A DNA stretch of 5,147 nucleotides from Microcaldota archaeon (GTDB lineage Archaea > Micrarchaeota > Micrarchaeia > Micrarchaeales > CABMGC01), in contig JAJYFQ010000067.1 of the NCBI GenBank assembly GCA_021785375.1, positions 1 through 5,147 of the forward strand. The letters run 5' to 3'. Both the position numbers and the translations under genes were made by a program. Positions 4,880 to 5,147 of the stretch are shown here, in pieces. Each line of letters begins with the position of its first letter. Within the stretch, counting starts at the first letter, position 1. The notes beneath the pieces are model-generated. The model was not told the DNA's origin. It saw only the letters and a list, made by a program, of their open reading frames with translations, and did not search any database.

Positions 4880-5147
4880 ATGGTCGAGAAATGCATAGTC
4901 ACCGGCGTGTATGTTTTTAAGAAGAAAAAAATACTGCTTGTTTATCATGATGGCCTGGGTGTTTGGATACAGCCGGGTGGGCACATCGAAGAAAATGAGT
5001 TTCCTCCGGAAGCGGCTGTCAGGGAGGTAAAGGAGGAAACCGGGCTCGACGTTAAAATACTGGGCGGACCGATGCCATTTCTGATCGGCTACAGCAAAGT
5101 GCCATATAAAAATAAACCAGAGCATCGGCATTTTAACATGCTCTATC
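4880..5147 (+). CDS. Nudix (MutT-like) hydrolase, 3' end cut by the window
   Basis: The first 89 residues of a Nudix hydrolase; the rest lies beyond the right edge. Nudix enzymes hydrolyse nucleoside diphosphates linked to another group, such as oxidised dNTPs, ADP-ribose or NADH. The complete Nudix box is present at residues 34-56: G34, five residues, E40, seven residues, then REVKEETGL with R48, E49, E52, E53 and G55, so the metal-binding glutamates are intact. Before it, the first strand (VTGVYVFKKKKILLVYH) and WIQPGGH are typical. The exact substrate cannot be assigned from this part. The ATG at 4880-4882 is the only sensible start. No Shine-Dalgarno precedes it, which fits leaderless translation. 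The frame is open further upstream but only through the hairpin-rich segment and without a better start. Confidence 0.93.
   Translation, partial: MVEKCIVTGVYVFKKKKILLVYHDGLGVWIQPGGHIEENEFPPEAAVREVKEETGLDVKILGGPMPFLIGYSKVPYKNKPEHRHFNMLY

Noticed and set aside
4847..5131. Minus-strand 94-residue frame
   Set aside because: It lies antisense to the clear Nudix box and is a shadow of that gene.

Overview
The window carries four genes I can support well, one orphan gene of unknown function, and two structured or repeat-bearing intergenic regions. Best-supported genes: gyrB (complete), a vapB-vapC toxin-antitoxin pair (complete) and a Nudix hydrolase cut by the right edge.

Organism: probably an archaeon with moderate to high GC, by inference. 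The vapB promoter has a long TATAAATATATA box of archaeal type, the antitoxin resembles the short VapB type common in archaea, the Nudix gene has no visible Shine-Dalgarno and may be leaderless, and AGG and ATA codons are used freely. The caveat is GyrB. It has the long form with the roughly 170-residue TOPRIM insertion known from E. coli and other Gram-negative bacteria. Either the host is an archaeon (a DPANN-like lineage would fit) that acquired a bacterial gyrase, or it is a bacterium with an AT-rich promoter in front of vapB. The window alone does not settle this.

Layout: 1-515 lies downstream of gyrB and has no confidently assigned gene. It holds two weak minus-strand candidates, one with a clear hydrophobic segment. 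516-2900 (minus) is gyrB. 2901-3007 is a short gap with a possible gyrB promoter. 3008-3606 (minus) is vapB-vapC, with overlapping stop and start codons, behind a 31-bp perfect palindrome that includes the TATA box. 3607-3933 is a divergent intergenic region with that palindrome, a GC-rich hairpin, an AT-rich stretch with two further inverted repeats, and three copies of a 33-35 bp repeat. 3934-4416 (plus) is an unrecognised gene followed by a terminator-like hairpin. 4417-4879 is non-coding, with a 31-nt hairpin and a GC-rich segment dense in small hairpins. 4880-5147 (plus) is the start of a Nudix hydrolase.

Working together: vapB, vapC and gyrB are on the same strand in that order, so read-through from the vapB promoter into gyrB is possible, although gyrB also has its own candidate TATA element and Shine-Dalgarno. 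No functional link among gyrase, the toxin-antitoxin pair, the orphan and the Nudix enzyme is visible beyond proximity.
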